Source: Verrucomicrobiota bacterium (GTDB taxonomy: Bacteria; Verrucomicrobiota; Verrucomicrobiia; Limisphaerales; SIBE01). Taken from it: 55,609 bases of DNA. Where the stretch lies: the NCBI GenBank assembly GCA_016871535.1, contig VHCZ01000011.1, positions 1 to 55,609 of the forward strand, read 5' to 3'. Positions 8,111 to 18,223 of the stretch are shown one piece after another (positions within the stretch are counted from its first letter, which is position 1; each line of letters opens with the position of its first letter). A program made the translations under genes and the position numbers. The notes under the pieces were generated by a model that saw nothing but the letters and a program-made list of their open reading frames with translations, did not search any database and was not told the origin of the DNA.

Positions 8111-11062
8111 ATGAAAACGATTCGTTCTTCGTCTTGGCTCCTCACGTTCGCACTCGGAACTTCAGCGCTTTCCCTGGCGCCAGTCGCGGTTCAGTCCCAG
8201 GTCATCGCGACGTCCAACACTGAGTTCTCCGGCAATCAAGGACAAAACGGTTGGTCGAATGGATACCGGAATTACACCGCGACCGCGGAAACCGAGAATT
8301 ACGATCGGAAGGCCGATTTCATTCCCTACGCCGGCGGCGCGGGCCAGGGGCCGTGGGACGGCGCGGGCCAGATGTGGACCGGCACGGCGTGGGATTTGAA
8401 CACGGCTTCCGCGGGGCCCTGGACGTTCCAGGGGCCGTCGAGCGTCCATCCGAACGGAATCAACAGCCCGCCGAACGAAGAACATTGGGCCATCCGGCGT
8501 TGGGAAGCCACGGAACTCACGGGCGAGAGTCTGGTGGCGATCGTCTGGACCGTGCGCAAGGAAAACACCGGCGGCGGCAACGGCGTCACCGGCGGCATCT
8601 GGATCAATGGAAAAAGGCTGGTGGCCGTCTCCATCCTGGGCAACGACGGACGCGGCGTCACGCGCACGAATTATGTCAGCATCAAACCGACCGACCTGAT
8701 CGACCTTGTGCTGACGCCCGCCGGGCCAGATGGAGGCCGCGGCGACGGTTCCGACGGTTCCATCACCACCATGCGAATTGAACTCGCGCCTGACACGGAC
8801 GCCGACCAACTCCCCGATGCCTGGGAGAATTTGTATGCGCCGGGCGACCTCGCCAAGTTGAAGGCCACAGGCGACGCCGACGCCGACGGTCTGACCGAAC
8901 TGGCGGAAATGCTCTTGGGCTCAGATCCCACCAAATCGGACACGGACGGAGACGGCCTGGCAGATGGCGTGGAAACCAACACCGGCAAATTCGTCAGCGC
9001 CACAGACACGGGCACCGATCCGTTCAAGAAAGACACCGATGGAGATGGCCGGAGCGACGGCGACGAAATCAAGGTTGCGCCGACGACCGATCCATTTGTC
9101 CGAGACACCGATGGCGATAATTTCCTGGACGGTTTTGAAGCGGCCGCCGGCCACAATCCCAAGGATGGCAACGATAATCCGGAGACAACCGCTATCGTCA
9201 AATCGCGGGACGAATTCTCCGGCGTGCAAGGCGAGAACGATTGGTTTTACGGATACCGCAACGTGACGGCGGATAAACAAGGCAACAAGGATTACGATCC
9301 CCAGACGGCCTTCGTGCCGTTCAAGCCGGAGGAATTTGTCGGCGCGCAATGGGATTTGAACACCGCCGCAGCCGGGCCCTGGGACGAGATCGGCAGGGAA
9401 ACCACCCACCCCAACGGCAGTAACAGCGGCCAGGTCCACTGGACGGTTCGCCGATGGGTGGCGAACAAAGTCACGAAGACCACGCCTTACGCGTTGGTCT
9501 GGCACGTCCGCAAAACCAATCTCGGCACCAGCGGCAATGGCGTGACGGGCGCGCTCCATATCAATGGCAAAGAAGTGGACAAGGCCGTGCTCGCCGGCAC
9601 CGATGGCGTCGGGGTCATCCGGGCTTATTACGCGAATCTTTCTCCAGGCGACATTGTCGATCTCGTGCTCCGACCGACCGGCGCAAACGGCCAGGACAAT
9701 GACGGCCAGGATGGCAGCGCGAACTGGCTCCTGATCGATCCGGTGGTTCCTGCCACACCGTTGCAGCCGGACGGAACGGTCTTTATCCCGGCCGGCGCGG
9801 GCGATACCGACGGGGACGGCATTCCGGACGCCTGGGAGAAAGTCTATTTTGCAAATGACCTGACCAAACTCTCCCGCACAGGAGACGCCGACAACGACGG
9901 CTTGAAGGATCCGGATGAGTTCGCCCGAGACAGCAACCCCACCCTGGCGGATACCGACGGCGACGGCCTCAACGACGTCGTGGAGACCGCGACCGGCAAA
10001 TTTGTCAGCGTGACCGACACCGGCAGCAGCCCGAAAAAGACCGATACCGACGGCGACGGGCGCAGCGACAAAGACGAGGTACTCGGCAAGCCGACCTCCG
10101 ATCCCAACAAACTCGACACCGACGGCGACGGTTTCTCGGATTCGGATGAAGTCACCGAGGGCACCGACCCGAATAACAAGGCGGACAATGTGCTGCTCTA
10201 CCTCATTGCCAATTCGATTACGGAATTCTCAGGGGTTCAGGGAACAAATGGGTGGTTCAATGGCTACCGGAATTTCACGGCCGACGGCGGCGCCACGAAT
10301 TACAATCCCACGGTCGATTTCATTGCTTACAAGGGCGGCCCCGGCCAGGGAACCTGGGATGGCGACGCTCAGCAATGGAATGGGGCCGCGTGGAATTTGA
10401 ATATCGGCGGCTCCGGTCCTTGGACTTCTCAAGGCGCGCAGGACACGCACCCCAATGGCGAAAACAGTTTCCCGAACGAAGAACACTGGACGGTGCGCCG
10501 TTGGGTTTCCACCGAACTGAGCAAAGTCACACCCGCCGCGATCAACTGGCAGGTTCGGAAAACGAATCTGGGTGGGGACGGTGTCTCGGGCGCCTTGTAT
10601 GTGAATGGCAAGCTGCTTGACTCCATCACGATCGACGGGCCGAACGGGACAAATCCAGTCCGGCGCGTTTACGCCAATCTGACCCCTGGCGACATCGTCG
10701 ATGTCACGCTTTCGCCGCAAGGCATCAACAATCGCACCGATGGTCGCGACGGCTCCATCACGTGGTTCACCGTGGACACGCGCATCCCGGCGAATTCGCG
10801 GCAACCGGACGGCGCGGTGTTCGTGCCTGCGGGGGCGCCTGCGGGAGTGAGATTCGAATCCACGACTCTCGACGCCGCCAGGAAACAAATTACGTTCGCG
10901 TGGAGTTCGTCACCCGGCGCCAGTTACACGGTCGAGGTTTCGGAAGATTTGAAGACCTGGAGCGTCCTCCGCGCCGGTTTGCCCAGCGGTGGCGCGAAAA
11001 CCACCTTCACAGAAAATGTCGATTCCGCCAAGCGGATGAAGTTCTATCGAATCCGGCAGTAG
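8111..11062 (+). CDS. Large exported Ca-binding triple-repeat surface protein
   Basis: A 983-aa protein. The ATG at 8111 gives a signal peptide (KTIRSS, a hydrophobic core, cut near VQSQ). Three ~185-residue copies of one domain lie at ~36-227, 362-545 and 700-888. Each opens with EFSG-QG-N-W--GYRN and contains HPNG, HW-(I/V)RRW and W-VRK-N blocks. Thrombospondin-type-3-like calcium loops (DTDGDGLADG, DTDGDGRSD) separate them at ~229-357 and 564-690. The last ~70 residues form the YTVEVSEDLKTW...FYRI module shared with five other proteins here. I infer a cell-surface or secreted binding protein; no catalytic motif is visible. Confidence 0.88.
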   Translation: MKTIRSSSWLLTFALGTSALSLAPVAVQSQVIATSNTEFSGNQGQNGWSNGYRNYTATAETENYDRKADFIPYAGGAGQGPWDGAGQMWTGTAWDLNTASAGPWTFQGPSSVHPNGINSPPNEEHWAIRRWEATELTGESLVAIVWTVRKENTGGGNGVTGGIWINGKRLVAVSILGNDGRGVTRTNYVSIKPTDLIDLVLTPAGPDGGRGDGSDGSITTMRIELAPDTDADQLPDAWENLYAPGDLAKLKATGDADADGLTELAEMLLGSDPTKSDTDGDGLADGVETNTGKFVSATDTGTDPFKKDTDGDGRSDGDEIKVAPTTDPFVRDTDGDNFLDGFEAAAGHNPKDGNDNPETTAIVKSRDEFSGVQGENDWFYGYRNVTADKQGNKDYDPQTAFVPFKPEEFVGAQWDLNTAAAGPWDEIGRETTHPNGSNSGQVHWTVRRWVANKVTKTTPYALVWHVRKTNLGTSGNGVTGALHINGKEVDKAVLAGTDGVGVIRAYYANLSPGDIVDLVLRPTGANGQDNDGQDGSANWLLIDPVVPATPLQPDGTVFIPAGAGDTDGDGIPDAWEKVYFANDLTKLSRTGDADNDGLKDPDEFARDSNPTLADTDGDGLNDVVETATGKFVSVTDTGSSPKKTDTDGDGRSDKDEVLGKPTSDPNKLDTDGDGFSDSDEVTEGTDPNNKADNVLLYLIANSITEFSGVQGTNGWFNGYRNFTADGGATNYNPTVDFIAYKGGPGQGTWDGDAQQWNGAAWNLNIGGSGPWTSQGAQDTHPNGENSFPNEEHWTVRRWVSTELSKVTPAAINWQVRKTNLGGDGVSGALYVNGKLLDSITIDGPNGTNPVRRVYANLTPGDIVDVTLSPQGINNRTDGRDGSITWFTVDTRIPANSRQPDGAVFVPAGAPAGVRFESTTLDAARKQITFAWSSSPGASYTVEVSEDLKTWSVLRAGLPSGGAKTTFTENVDSAKRMKFYRIRQ

Positions 11063-11189
11063 AAATTGCCCATATCCTGAAGTGGGGCGATTGTGTTCGG
11101 AATCAGCGTCTGAACACAGCGGAGGCTTTGAATCGCACCTCTGGTCCGAAACGAACTGCGAAAGCAGCTTGAGATTTGATCCAATTTGC

Positions 11190-11465
11190 AATTTGCTTTC
11201 TGGCCAGATTCAGGCACCTACACTTGTTTGCTCTTTCTCAACAAAGCGCCACAGCCTGTCTGCCGCTTTGTCAAAGTCGCTGACCTTGATAATTGGCGTA
11301 CAGCCGGAGTTGCTTCGGAAAGCGAGTTCCCAGTCGGCCAATTGAAGGCAACCGAGTGGCACTTTGTTATTGGGGCATCTGCGCCACTGTTTTTGAAGCT
11401 TTCCAAATTCCCGGATAAATTTGCCGATGTCACAGAGCGCGTGTTTCAAGGGCCGATTACGGCGT
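11190..11465 (+). pseudogene. Fragment of a type II restriction-modification N6 adenine DNA methylase
   Basis: The frame reads FWPDSGTYTCLLFLNKAP, then ATEWHFVIG and LKLSKFPDKFADVTERVFQG. This is the region joining the catalytic domain to the specificity domain in Eco57I/TaqI-class N6 methylases, where a TYTC-LFL strand is followed by a helix and D-----IFQG. No catalytic NPPY and no start survive. It runs into the 3' end of the pseudopilin gene. Local GC is lower than in the neighbours. Confidence 0.55.
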
Positions 11466-12164
11466 CGAGCGGTTTTCGTCCTGCGAAATCTCGTAAGCGC
11501 GCAGGTAATTGGTGCCGCCCTTGACCCACTTCACACTGGAGTCGCACATGAGGAAGTTCACTCCCGCCGCGCCGTGGTTGTCGTTCTTGTCGGGATAATT
11601 GTTGATCGCGCCGGTGCCCTGGCGGTCTCCATCGAAGATCAGATGAATATCCGATGGGCCGAAGACCTGGCCTTTGAGGCCGAAGGCGGTGCTCTTGTGA
11701 ACGTATCCCTGAACCGTGGTGTCCGTTTTCCGGATGACCCAGTTCATGAAGGCATTCGGCTCGTAGCTGACGCCGCGCAAATCGGAATTCTTGGTGTTCG
11801 CGCTGCGCGCCCTTTTGTACGGCGCCTGGTAGGTCAAATCCGTGAAAATCTGGCGTCCGCTCACCATCGATACGTTCGTGCCAATGAAATTGTCCGTGGA
11901 CGGACAGACAAACACGGAACGAGACTGGGCCGATTGAATGCAGTCTGGGACCATCCAGGTCAAGTCGTCACTGCCGTCCGTGGGCGTGCCAGACAACGTG
12001 CCTTTCGGGTCATCGTCCGCATACATGCGATGAGCGATGCCCATCTGTTTGAGATTATTCACGCAATGGATCACCTTGGCCTTGTCTTTGGCTTTGGCCA
12101 GCGAGGGCAGCAGCATCCCGGCGAGAATCGCGATGATCGCGATCACCACCAAAAGCTCGATCAT
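11457..12164 (-). CDS. Type IV pilin-like N-methylated pseudopilin, apparent frameshift at start
   Basis: The frame begins [20 protein letters not shown], the conserved pilin helix, and continues with the [20 protein letters not shown] stretch typical of the planctomycete/verrucomicrobial pseudopilins. The usual FTLIE is present as FTM but lies upstream of this ATG (in-frame [10 protein letters not shown]). The full leader is recovered from an ATG at 12207 if one base is removed from the G5 run at 12179-12183. The reading would then be [19 protein letters not shown], cut before Phe by a prepilin peptidase. The C-terminal part is a globular beta domain. The product would act in a type II secretion-like apparatus or as a secreted pseudopilin. 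Confidence 0.82.
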   Translation of the reverse strand: MIELLVVIAIIAILAGMLLPSLAKAKDKAKVIHCVNNLKQMGIAHRMYADDDPKGTLSGTPTDGSDDLTWMVPDCIQSAQSRSVFVCPSTDNFIGTNVSMVSGRQIFTDLTYQAPYKRARSANTKNSDLRGVSYEPNAFMNWVIRKTDTTVQGYVHKSTAFGLKGQVFGPSDIHLIFDGDRQGTGAINNYPDKNDNHGAAGVNFLMCDSSVKWVKGGTNYLRAYEISQDENRSTP

Positions 12165-12207
12165 CGTAAACGCATCGAGGGGGAACGCGTTGGGATGGCG
12201 AACGCAT

Positions 12208-12512
12208 TGGACGTTCGCTGACGGGCTCTTTGTGGAAACAGGCGGAGCGCTTTTTATAGACTGAATTTCAGGGTTGCTGTTTTAGGTCTGTGCCAGAGTA
12301 GCAATCTCCCCGTGGTGAAACAAGCAGGAAGTCCTGGGGGTTTCTGGGGCTTGCTCCGTTCTGCGAATTTCCTTTTCAGGCTTCCGGCGAGATTTAGACT
12401 GCCCTCGCACAGCAGGCAGATCCTCGCCGGTGAGCCGAACCCCGATGCCCCAGCGTGATCCTATCGGTGGACAAAGCCGAATGTGCCAAACGCTTTCAAG
12501 ACCACACGACAC
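12208..12512. other. Intergenic, divergent promoter region
   Basis: About 300 bases lie between the divergent pseudopilin and TIG-protein starts. No credible gene and no repeat recognised elsewhere in the window was seen. Promoters for both genes should lie here, but I could not assign -35/-10 boxes with confidence. Confidence 0.5.
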
Positions 12513-15500
12513 ATGAGAATTCAATCACGCCCGGCGCCGCGAGCTGCCGCTTCTCCTTCTCCTAATCCTACTCGTAATCCTAATCATAATCTCTCCAACA
12601 GGATCAGGAGTAGGATTAGGATTAAGATTAGGAACAAGCCGCGGTGGCCCAACGGCACGCTTTCGGTCGGGTTCCCGCTTCTTGCGCTCCTTTTCCTCGC
12701 CAGCGGTTTTGATCTCGCTGCGCAAAGCAACACCACTTTTCCGCGCCAGCAAGTCCCCGCGATTCCTGGCCGGGTTAAGAGCTTCCAAGCTATGGCCGAG
12801 GCAGAGAAATCATTGCCGCCGATCTACCAACCGATTTCCGTGCCCCCCTTCAATTTGATCTCGGAGGCCACGCCGGAAAGCGCCGGTTTGTCCGCTGTCG
12901 TTCCGGGCGTGCCGCGTCTGGTCCGGAAAAACGTGGCGCCCGCGAACCTCCCTCCGCCTGCCCCGAAAGCCGGGTTCCTGGGGCTGGAGGACAACGACCG
13001 CGCGATCCCGCCCGACACGCAAGGCGCGGTGGGCCCGAACCACTTGCTGGTCGCGCTCAATTCTCAGGTGCGAATCCAGACGCGGACGGGCGAAGCGTTG
13101 AGCACCGTGACGCTCTTCCGCTTCTGGACCAATCTCGTGGACGGCGTGGTCAATACTTTTGACCCGCGCGTGCTCTACGACTCGGCGGCCGAACGCTGGG
13201 TTCTGGTTACGGGCGCGAACAGCCAGAAGACCAATTCACTTCTTTTGGTCGCCGTGTCCGAGACCAGCGATCCCACCGGGAATTGGTTCGGCCGGGCTGT
13301 GCCGGGCGACTCGTCCAAAGTGCACTGGGCGGACTTTCCAATCGTTGGGCTTAACGCCAAGTGGCTGGCGGTCACGGCGTCACTCTACACGGTTGGCACC
13401 AATAAATTCGGGCTCTCCCGCGTAAACGTGTTTGACAAAACCAGGCTTTACTCCGGCGGCGCCGCACCGATTTCGGCCACGACGTTCGACGACAAATCCG
13501 CGCCCGTTCTGGCGCCTTCGGTGGATTACGATCACAGCCATTCGACCATGTATTTCATCAACACCGTGAACGGGAATTCTTCGGGGAAAGGATTCCTTCG
13601 CCTCAGCACGCTTGGTGGCGAGCTGGGAGCGGAAGTTTATGAGGCCGGAATCGCCTTCCCCGCCACGACGAACACCTGGGCCGCATTTCCCAATCCGCAG
13701 GATTTCGCGCCGCAACTCGGCACCGAGAAGAAGATTCACAACGGCGATCATCGGATGCCCGGCAGCGTGGTTCTGAGGAATGGTTCGCTCTGGGTCGCGC
13801 ACAACGTGTTCTTGCCGACCGAGGCGCCCACGCGCAGTTCCGTGCAATGGTGGGAACTGGATCTGGCAGGCGATGTCCGGCAGTTCGGGCGCATGGACGA
13901 CGCCACCGGCAGAAACTTCTACGCTTACCCCAGTCTCGCCGTGAACAAGAACAACGACCTGTTGATCGGATATTCGCGGTTTTCCGACACGCAGTACGTG
14001 AGCGCCAATTACTCGTTCCGCGCGGCCACCGACCCGGCAAATACTCTGCGCGCGGACACGGTGTTGAAAAACGGCGAATCCGCGTATGTGAAAACCGTGT
14101 CCGGCACACGCAACCGCTGGGGGGACTACAGCAGCACCGTCGTCGATCCCATCAACGACCTGGACCTGTGGACGCTTCAGCAATACGCCGGCACGCGGAC
14201 CAACTCCTGGGCCACGTGGTGGGGGCGCTTCATCCTCGAACCATCCGGCGTGCCGCCTTCGATCACCTCCTTCAGTCCCGCGACCGGCGGCGCCGGAGCC
14301 ATCGTGACGATCATCGGAGCGAAGCTGACCGAAACGACGGCCGTCGCCTTCAATGGCGTCAACGCTACGGCCTTCACCGTCCATTCCTCAAGCCGTGTGA
14401 CCGCCATCGTTCCGCTGGGCGCTTTGACCGGCCCAATCCGCGTCACGACCGTGGATGGCGCGGCCACGACGACGGAGAATTTCACGGTGCTTCCTACGCC
14501 GGCCATTGCGGGCTTCGCGCCGGATCGCGGCGGACCCAACAGCACCGTCGTGATCACCGGAGCCAATCTCACCGGAGCCACCGGCGTGAAATTCAATGAG
14601 GTGAATGCCGCCGCTTTCAAAGTCGATTCCCCGACCCAAATCACCGCGACCGTCCCGGCGTCCGCCACGACGGGCCGCATTACCGTCACGACACCCAGCG
14701 GTGTGGCGACGAGCGCCGCAAGTTTCACGGTGACTTTGGAACCGGCCATCTCGCGGGTGACACCGGCCAATGGCGGAGTCGGCATGACGATCACGATCAC
14801 GGGCGCGAACTTGAATGTCGCGACGGAAGTTCGCTTCAACGGACTCCGCGCACTCCAGATGAGCGTGCAGTCCGCCACTCAAATCACAGCGACCGTCCCG
14901 CCGGGCGCCACCAGCGGCTTCATCGAAGTGATCGCGCCCAACGGCACGGCGCGCAGCCCCGAAAGCTTCGGCATCGTCCCCACGCCGATCCTTTCGGACT
15001 TCAGCCCGAAGAGCCAGTTTATCGGCGGAGCGATCACCCTCATCGGCGCGAACCTCACCGACGCTTCGCTGGTTCAGTTCAACGGGATTGTGGATCCGAC
15101 CTTCACGGTGGATTCCGCGAGGCAGATTACCGCGCGAGTCCCGGTCGGCGCGACCAGCGGCCAGATTACGGTGACGACGCCGGGCGGAACCGCGACGAAC
15201 GATCTGGCCTTCGTGGTTTTCCCTCCGCCCTCGAACGATCTCTTCATCAATGCGCAAACGATTGCCGGCACTTCCGGAAGCGTCGTGGGCAGCAACGTCG
15301 GCGGGACCAAGGAAACTGGGGAACCGGACCATTTGCCCGAAGACGCGCAATCTCTGGGCGGCCGGACGATCTGGTATCGGTGGATCGCGCCCGCCAGCGG
15401 CACGTGGAACTTTCACACCGCCGGCAGCAAGATCGACACGATGCTGGCGGTTTACACCGGCACGAGCGTCGCGCGATTGACGCCCGTCGCATCGAACGAT

Positions 15501-18023
15501 GACGCCGACTCCGGCACGGGCACGAGCAGCGTTTCCTTCGCGGCTGTTCTGGGCGCGGTTTATCAAATTGTGGTTTCCGGTTTCCGCGACACCTCCGGCG
15601 AAATCACCTTATCCTGGGCGAGCGCGATTGCCCGGCCGAACATTGACAATCTTAGTCCGAACAGCGGCCCCGTGGGGAGCGTCGTGATTGTGCTGGGCGC
15701 GAACTTTACGGGCGCCACCGAAGTAAAGTTCAACACCGCGGCCGCACCGGATTTTACCGTTGATTCGCCCAACCGAATCACCGTGCGCGTCCCCGCCAGC
15801 GCAAGCTCCGGGCCGCTCAGCGTGACCACGGCCCTTGGCGTCGCGTCGAGCACGACCCTCTTCACGGTGACACTGCCGGTGAGCAACGATCATTTCGCCA
15901 ATGGCCTTCTGCTGACGGGAACTTCGGGAACGATTTCAGGCGACAACACCGGCGCCAGCTTTGAACTGGGCGAACCCAGACACGCCAGCCTGAGCGCCGT
16001 GAAATCGCTCTGGTACCGCTGGACCGCGCCCACGAGCGGGCGATGGACTTTCGACACGCGCGGCGCCGCCTTCGACACCGTCCTGGCGGTGTACACCGGC
16101 GCTGCGCTCACCAACCTCGCCGTGATCGCGAGCAACGACGACGCGCAGGGCGCCACCACGAGTTCGCTGGCGTTCGATGCCGTGGCGGGCACGCTGTATC
16201 ATGTCGCGGTGGATGGTTACGCGACCGGCTTCGGAAAAGTCGTGCTCAACTGGACGTTTTCCGGAGACACGCCGAAGATTCAGAGTTTTACCCCGACTCG
16301 TGGCGACACCGGCTCCAACGTCACGATTGCCGGCGAGAATTTCGCCACCAACAGCGTGGTGGACTTCAACGGAATTCGAAGCGCCGCCGCGGTTGTCGAA
16401 TCGCCCACGCGCATTGTTGCCAAAGTGCCCGACAATGCCACGACTGGCCCGATCCGCGTGACGACGCCGCGCGGGGCTGCGCTGAGTTCGGCTTATTTCG
16501 TGGTCAGCAATTCCGACGCGCCGGACAACGATCTATTTTCTGACGCGAAGATGCTGACCGGAAACGCCTGGGTGACCGCGGGCCGAACCACCTCGGCGAG
16601 CAAAGAACCCGATGAGCCGGATCACGCCGGAGACACGGGCGGCCGGTCGGTTTGGTATCGCTGGACTGCTCCGGAGAACGGCGCCTGGATTCTCGGCGCC
16701 GCCGGCAGTAGCTTCGACACCATCCTCGCGGTCTATACGGGCGGCAGCCTGACGAACCTCGTGGTTGCCGCGGGCAACGACGACGCGGACGGCGCTGCCA
16801 CGAGCAAGGTGAAATTCCAGGCCAAGGCGGGAACGACTTACCATTTCGCCGTGGACGGCTTCAACGGCGAGAGTGGAAGTGTAATCTTGAGGCTGGTCCC
16901 CGCCGCCGAACCGAGAGTGGTCTATTCAACCGGGTTTGAAGCCGGCGAAGGTTACCAGGCGCAGCAACCGCTGGCGGGCCAGCAAGGCTGGAACAAATCC
17001 GGCACGGGCGGGCAGGCCATCGTCGTGAATCCTCTTTTCGGCGCCGGGCAGCAAGCGCAAGTCGGCGGGATTGTGGCCGGGCAAACCGCGCGCACCTCCG
17101 TCTGGAAACCCATCACCAACACACTGCCCGTCGTGGAATTCTCCACGGCGCTTCTGATCACCGAATCCACCAACGGCGAGAGCGACTTTTTCGATTTCGC
17201 CGTTTTTAACCCGGACGGCCAGCGCTTGTTCTCGCTCGACTTCGACAACTTCGGCTCACTCGTGAGTTACGAGTTGAATGACGGCGAAGGGACGCGCATC
17301 ACCGGCGTGAGTTTTGACAACAACCGCGTGTATCGACTCGCGATCTCGATGGATTTCCGAAACAACACCTGGAGCGCATTTCTCGATCAGGAAGTGCTCG
17401 TGACGGACCGGCCCATCACGACCTATGGCGCGGCGCTGCAACTCGGATTCATCGATGCCGCCTGGCTGACCGATAACACGCCCGGCGACAACGCCCTGGT
17501 GTTCGACAACTACCGCATCGTCGCCGAAACCAACGCGCCGCCGGCGATCTTTGCGCAGCCGCAGAACTTGACTGTCACCCAGGGCGCTCAGGCCATGCTC
17601 GGCGTCGCGGCGCGCGGCACGGAGCCGCTGACTTATCAGTGGCGATTCAACGACAAGCCCGTCACGGGCGCGACAAATGCCGTGTTGATTCTGAACAATG
17701 CGTTGGCGACTCAGGCCGGGGGTTACGTGGTCGAAATCAAAAATGAGTTCGGCGCCGTCGTCAGCCAGCCGGCGACCTTGTCTGTGAATCTCGCCGCGGC
17801 CGCCGCGTCGCTCAAACTGAGCGGCGGTCCGTTGCTCCCGGACGGGCGTTTCCCGCTGACCTTGACCAGCGCGCCTAGCGCATCATTCACGATCGAAGCC
17901 TCGACCGATCTCAGCCAGTGGACCGAAGTCGCGTCGGGGGTGAATACGAGCGGGACGTTCAATTTCTTTGACGACCGGGCGCGGACTTTTCCGCAACGCT
18001 TCTTCCGGGCCCGGCAGCGATAA
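12513..18023 (+). CDS. Giant exported TIG/PPC/Ig-domain surface protein
   Basis: 1836 aa from the ATG at 12513 (an ATG at 12483 would add 10). The hydrophobic signal core lies unusually late (~54-72). It is preceded by an Arg/Asn/Pro-rich stretch encoded by a hairpin repeat (12556-12635). A propeller-like region follows (~150-580, opening DNDRAIPPDTQGAVGPNH). Six IPT/TIG Ig-like domains come next: four in tandem at ~581-905, then ~1043-1122 and ~1253-1331. Three PPC-type domains alternate with the later ones, each with a WYRW-AP motif and a LAVYTG motif. A jelly-roll-like domain lies at ~1468-1673 and an Ig domain at ~1675-1760. The shared C-terminal module is FTIEASTDLSQW...RFFRARQR. I infer adhesion or matrix binding. 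Confidence 0.88.
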   Translation: MRIQSRPAPRAAASPSPNPTRNPNHNLSNRIRSRIRIKIRNKPRWPNGTLSVGFPLLALLFLASGFDLAAQSNTTFPRQQVPAIPGRVKSFQAMAEAEKSLPPIYQPISVPPFNLISEATPESAGLSAVVPGVPRLVRKNVAPANLPPPAPKAGFLGLEDNDRAIPPDTQGAVGPNHLLVALNSQVRIQTRTGEALSTVTLFRFWTNLVDGVVNTFDPRVLYDSAAERWVLVTGANSQKTNSLLLVAVSETSDPTGNWFGRAVPGDSSKVHWADFPIVGLNAKWLAVTASLYTVGTNKFGLSRVNVFDKTRLYSGGAAPISATTFDDKSAPVLAPSVDYDHSHSTMYFINTVNGNSSGKGFLRLSTLGGELGAEVYEAGIAFPATTNTWAAFPNPQDFAPQLGTEKKIHNGDHRMPGSVVLRNGSLWVAHNVFLPTEAPTRSSVQWWELDLAGDVRQFGRMDDATGRNFYAYPSLAVNKNNDLLIGYSRFSDTQYVSANYSFRAATDPANTLRADTVLKNGESAYVKTVSGTRNRWGDYSSTVVDPINDLDLWTLQQYAGTRTNSWATWWGRFILEPSGVPPSITSFSPATGGAGAIVTIIGAKLTETTAVAFNGVNATAFTVHSSSRVTAIVPLGALTGPIRVTTVDGAATTTENFTVLPTPAIAGFAPDRGGPNSTVVITGANLTGATGVKFNEVNAAAFKVDSPTQITATVPASATTGRITVTTPSGVATSAASFTVTLEPAISRVTPANGGVGMTITITGANLNVATEVRFNGLRALQMSVQSATQITATVPPGATSGFIEVIAPNGTARSPESFGIVPTPILSDFSPKSQFIGGAITLIGANLTDASLVQFNGIVDPTFTVDSARQITARVPVGATSGQITVTTPGGTATNDLAFVVFPPPSNDLFINAQTIAGTSGSVVGSNVGGTKETGEPDHLPEDAQSLGGRTIWYRWIAPASGTWNFHTAGSKIDTMLAVYTGTSVARLTPVASNDDADSGTGTSSVSFAAVLGAVYQIVVSGFRDTSGEITLSWASAIARPNIDNLSPNSGPVGSVVIVLGANFTGATEVKFNTAAAPDFTVDSPNRITVRVPASASSGPLSVTTALGVASSTTLFTVTLPVSNDHFANGLLLTGTSGTISGDNTGASFELGEPRHASLSAVKSLWYRWTAPTSGRWTFDTRGAAFDTVLAVYTGAALTNLAVIASNDDAQGATTSSLAFDAVAGTLYHVAVDGYATGFGKVVLNWTFSGDTPKIQSFTPTRGDTGSNVTIAGENFATNSVVDFNGIRSAAAVVESPTRIVAKVPDNATTGPIRVTTPRGAALSSAYFVVSNSDAPDNDLFSDAKMLTGNAWVTAGRTTSASKEPDEPDHAGDTGGRSVWYRWTAPENGAWILGAAGSSFDTILAVYTGGSLTNLVVAAGNDDADGAATSKVKFQAKAGTTYHFAVDGFNGESGSVILRLVPAAEPRVVYSTGFEAGEGYQAQQPLAGQQGWNKSGTGGQAIVVNPLFGAGQQAQVGGIVAGQTARTSVWKPITNTLPVVEFSTALLITESTNGESDFFDFAVFNPDGQRLFSLDFDNFGSLVSYELNDGEGTRITGVSFDNNRVYRLAISMDFRNNTWSAFLDQEVLVTDRPITTYGAALQLGFIDAAWLTDNTPGDNALVFDNYRIVAETNAPPAIFAQPQNLTVTQGAQAMLGVAARGTEPLTYQWRFNDKPVTGATNAVLILNNALATQAGGYVVEIKNEFGAVVSQPATLSVNLAAAAASLKLSGGPLLPDGRFPLTLTSAPSASFTIEASTDLSQWTEVASGVNTSGTFNFFDDRARTFPQRFFRARQR
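12556..12635. repeat. CCTAATC/GATTAGG hairpin repeat inside a coding region
   Basis: The left arm has repeats of CCTAATC and CGTAATC (12556-12592). The right arm has GAGTAGGATTAGGATTAAG (12601-12635). They share GAGTAGGATTAGGA in inverted orientation and can fold into an imperfect hairpin. It is in frame within the N-terminal region of the TIG protein, before the signal-peptide core. Confidence 0.8.
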
Positions 18024-18050
18024 CGCCTTGGTCTGCCGGAAATTGGCGTG

Positions 18051-18223
18051 GTAGGGACGGATTCCACTCCGTCCCAAATCAAGCCTTGAGGCAGATCGCC
18101 ACTCAGGAAGAGACGATGGACCCAACGGGGCCTTCAGGTTTTTCCTTGGTCCGTCTCTCCCTTCAAGAGACGTCTCAAGGATTCGTCAGGGACAGAGTGG
18201 AATCGAGTGGAATCCGTCCCTAC
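18051..18223. repeat. GTAGGGACGGATTCCACTC inverted pair
   Basis: GTAGGGACGGATTCCACTC at 18051 recurs in inverted orientation at 18189-18223 (GAGTGGAATCCGTCCCTAC), about 115 bases apart. It could form a long stem just downstream of the TIG gene. Confidence 0.75.

Noticed and set aside
11210-11449. Minus-strand 79-aa small gene
   Set aside because: Looks protein-like, but the plus strand of the same region matches the N6 methylase pattern over a longer stretch; kept only as an alternative.
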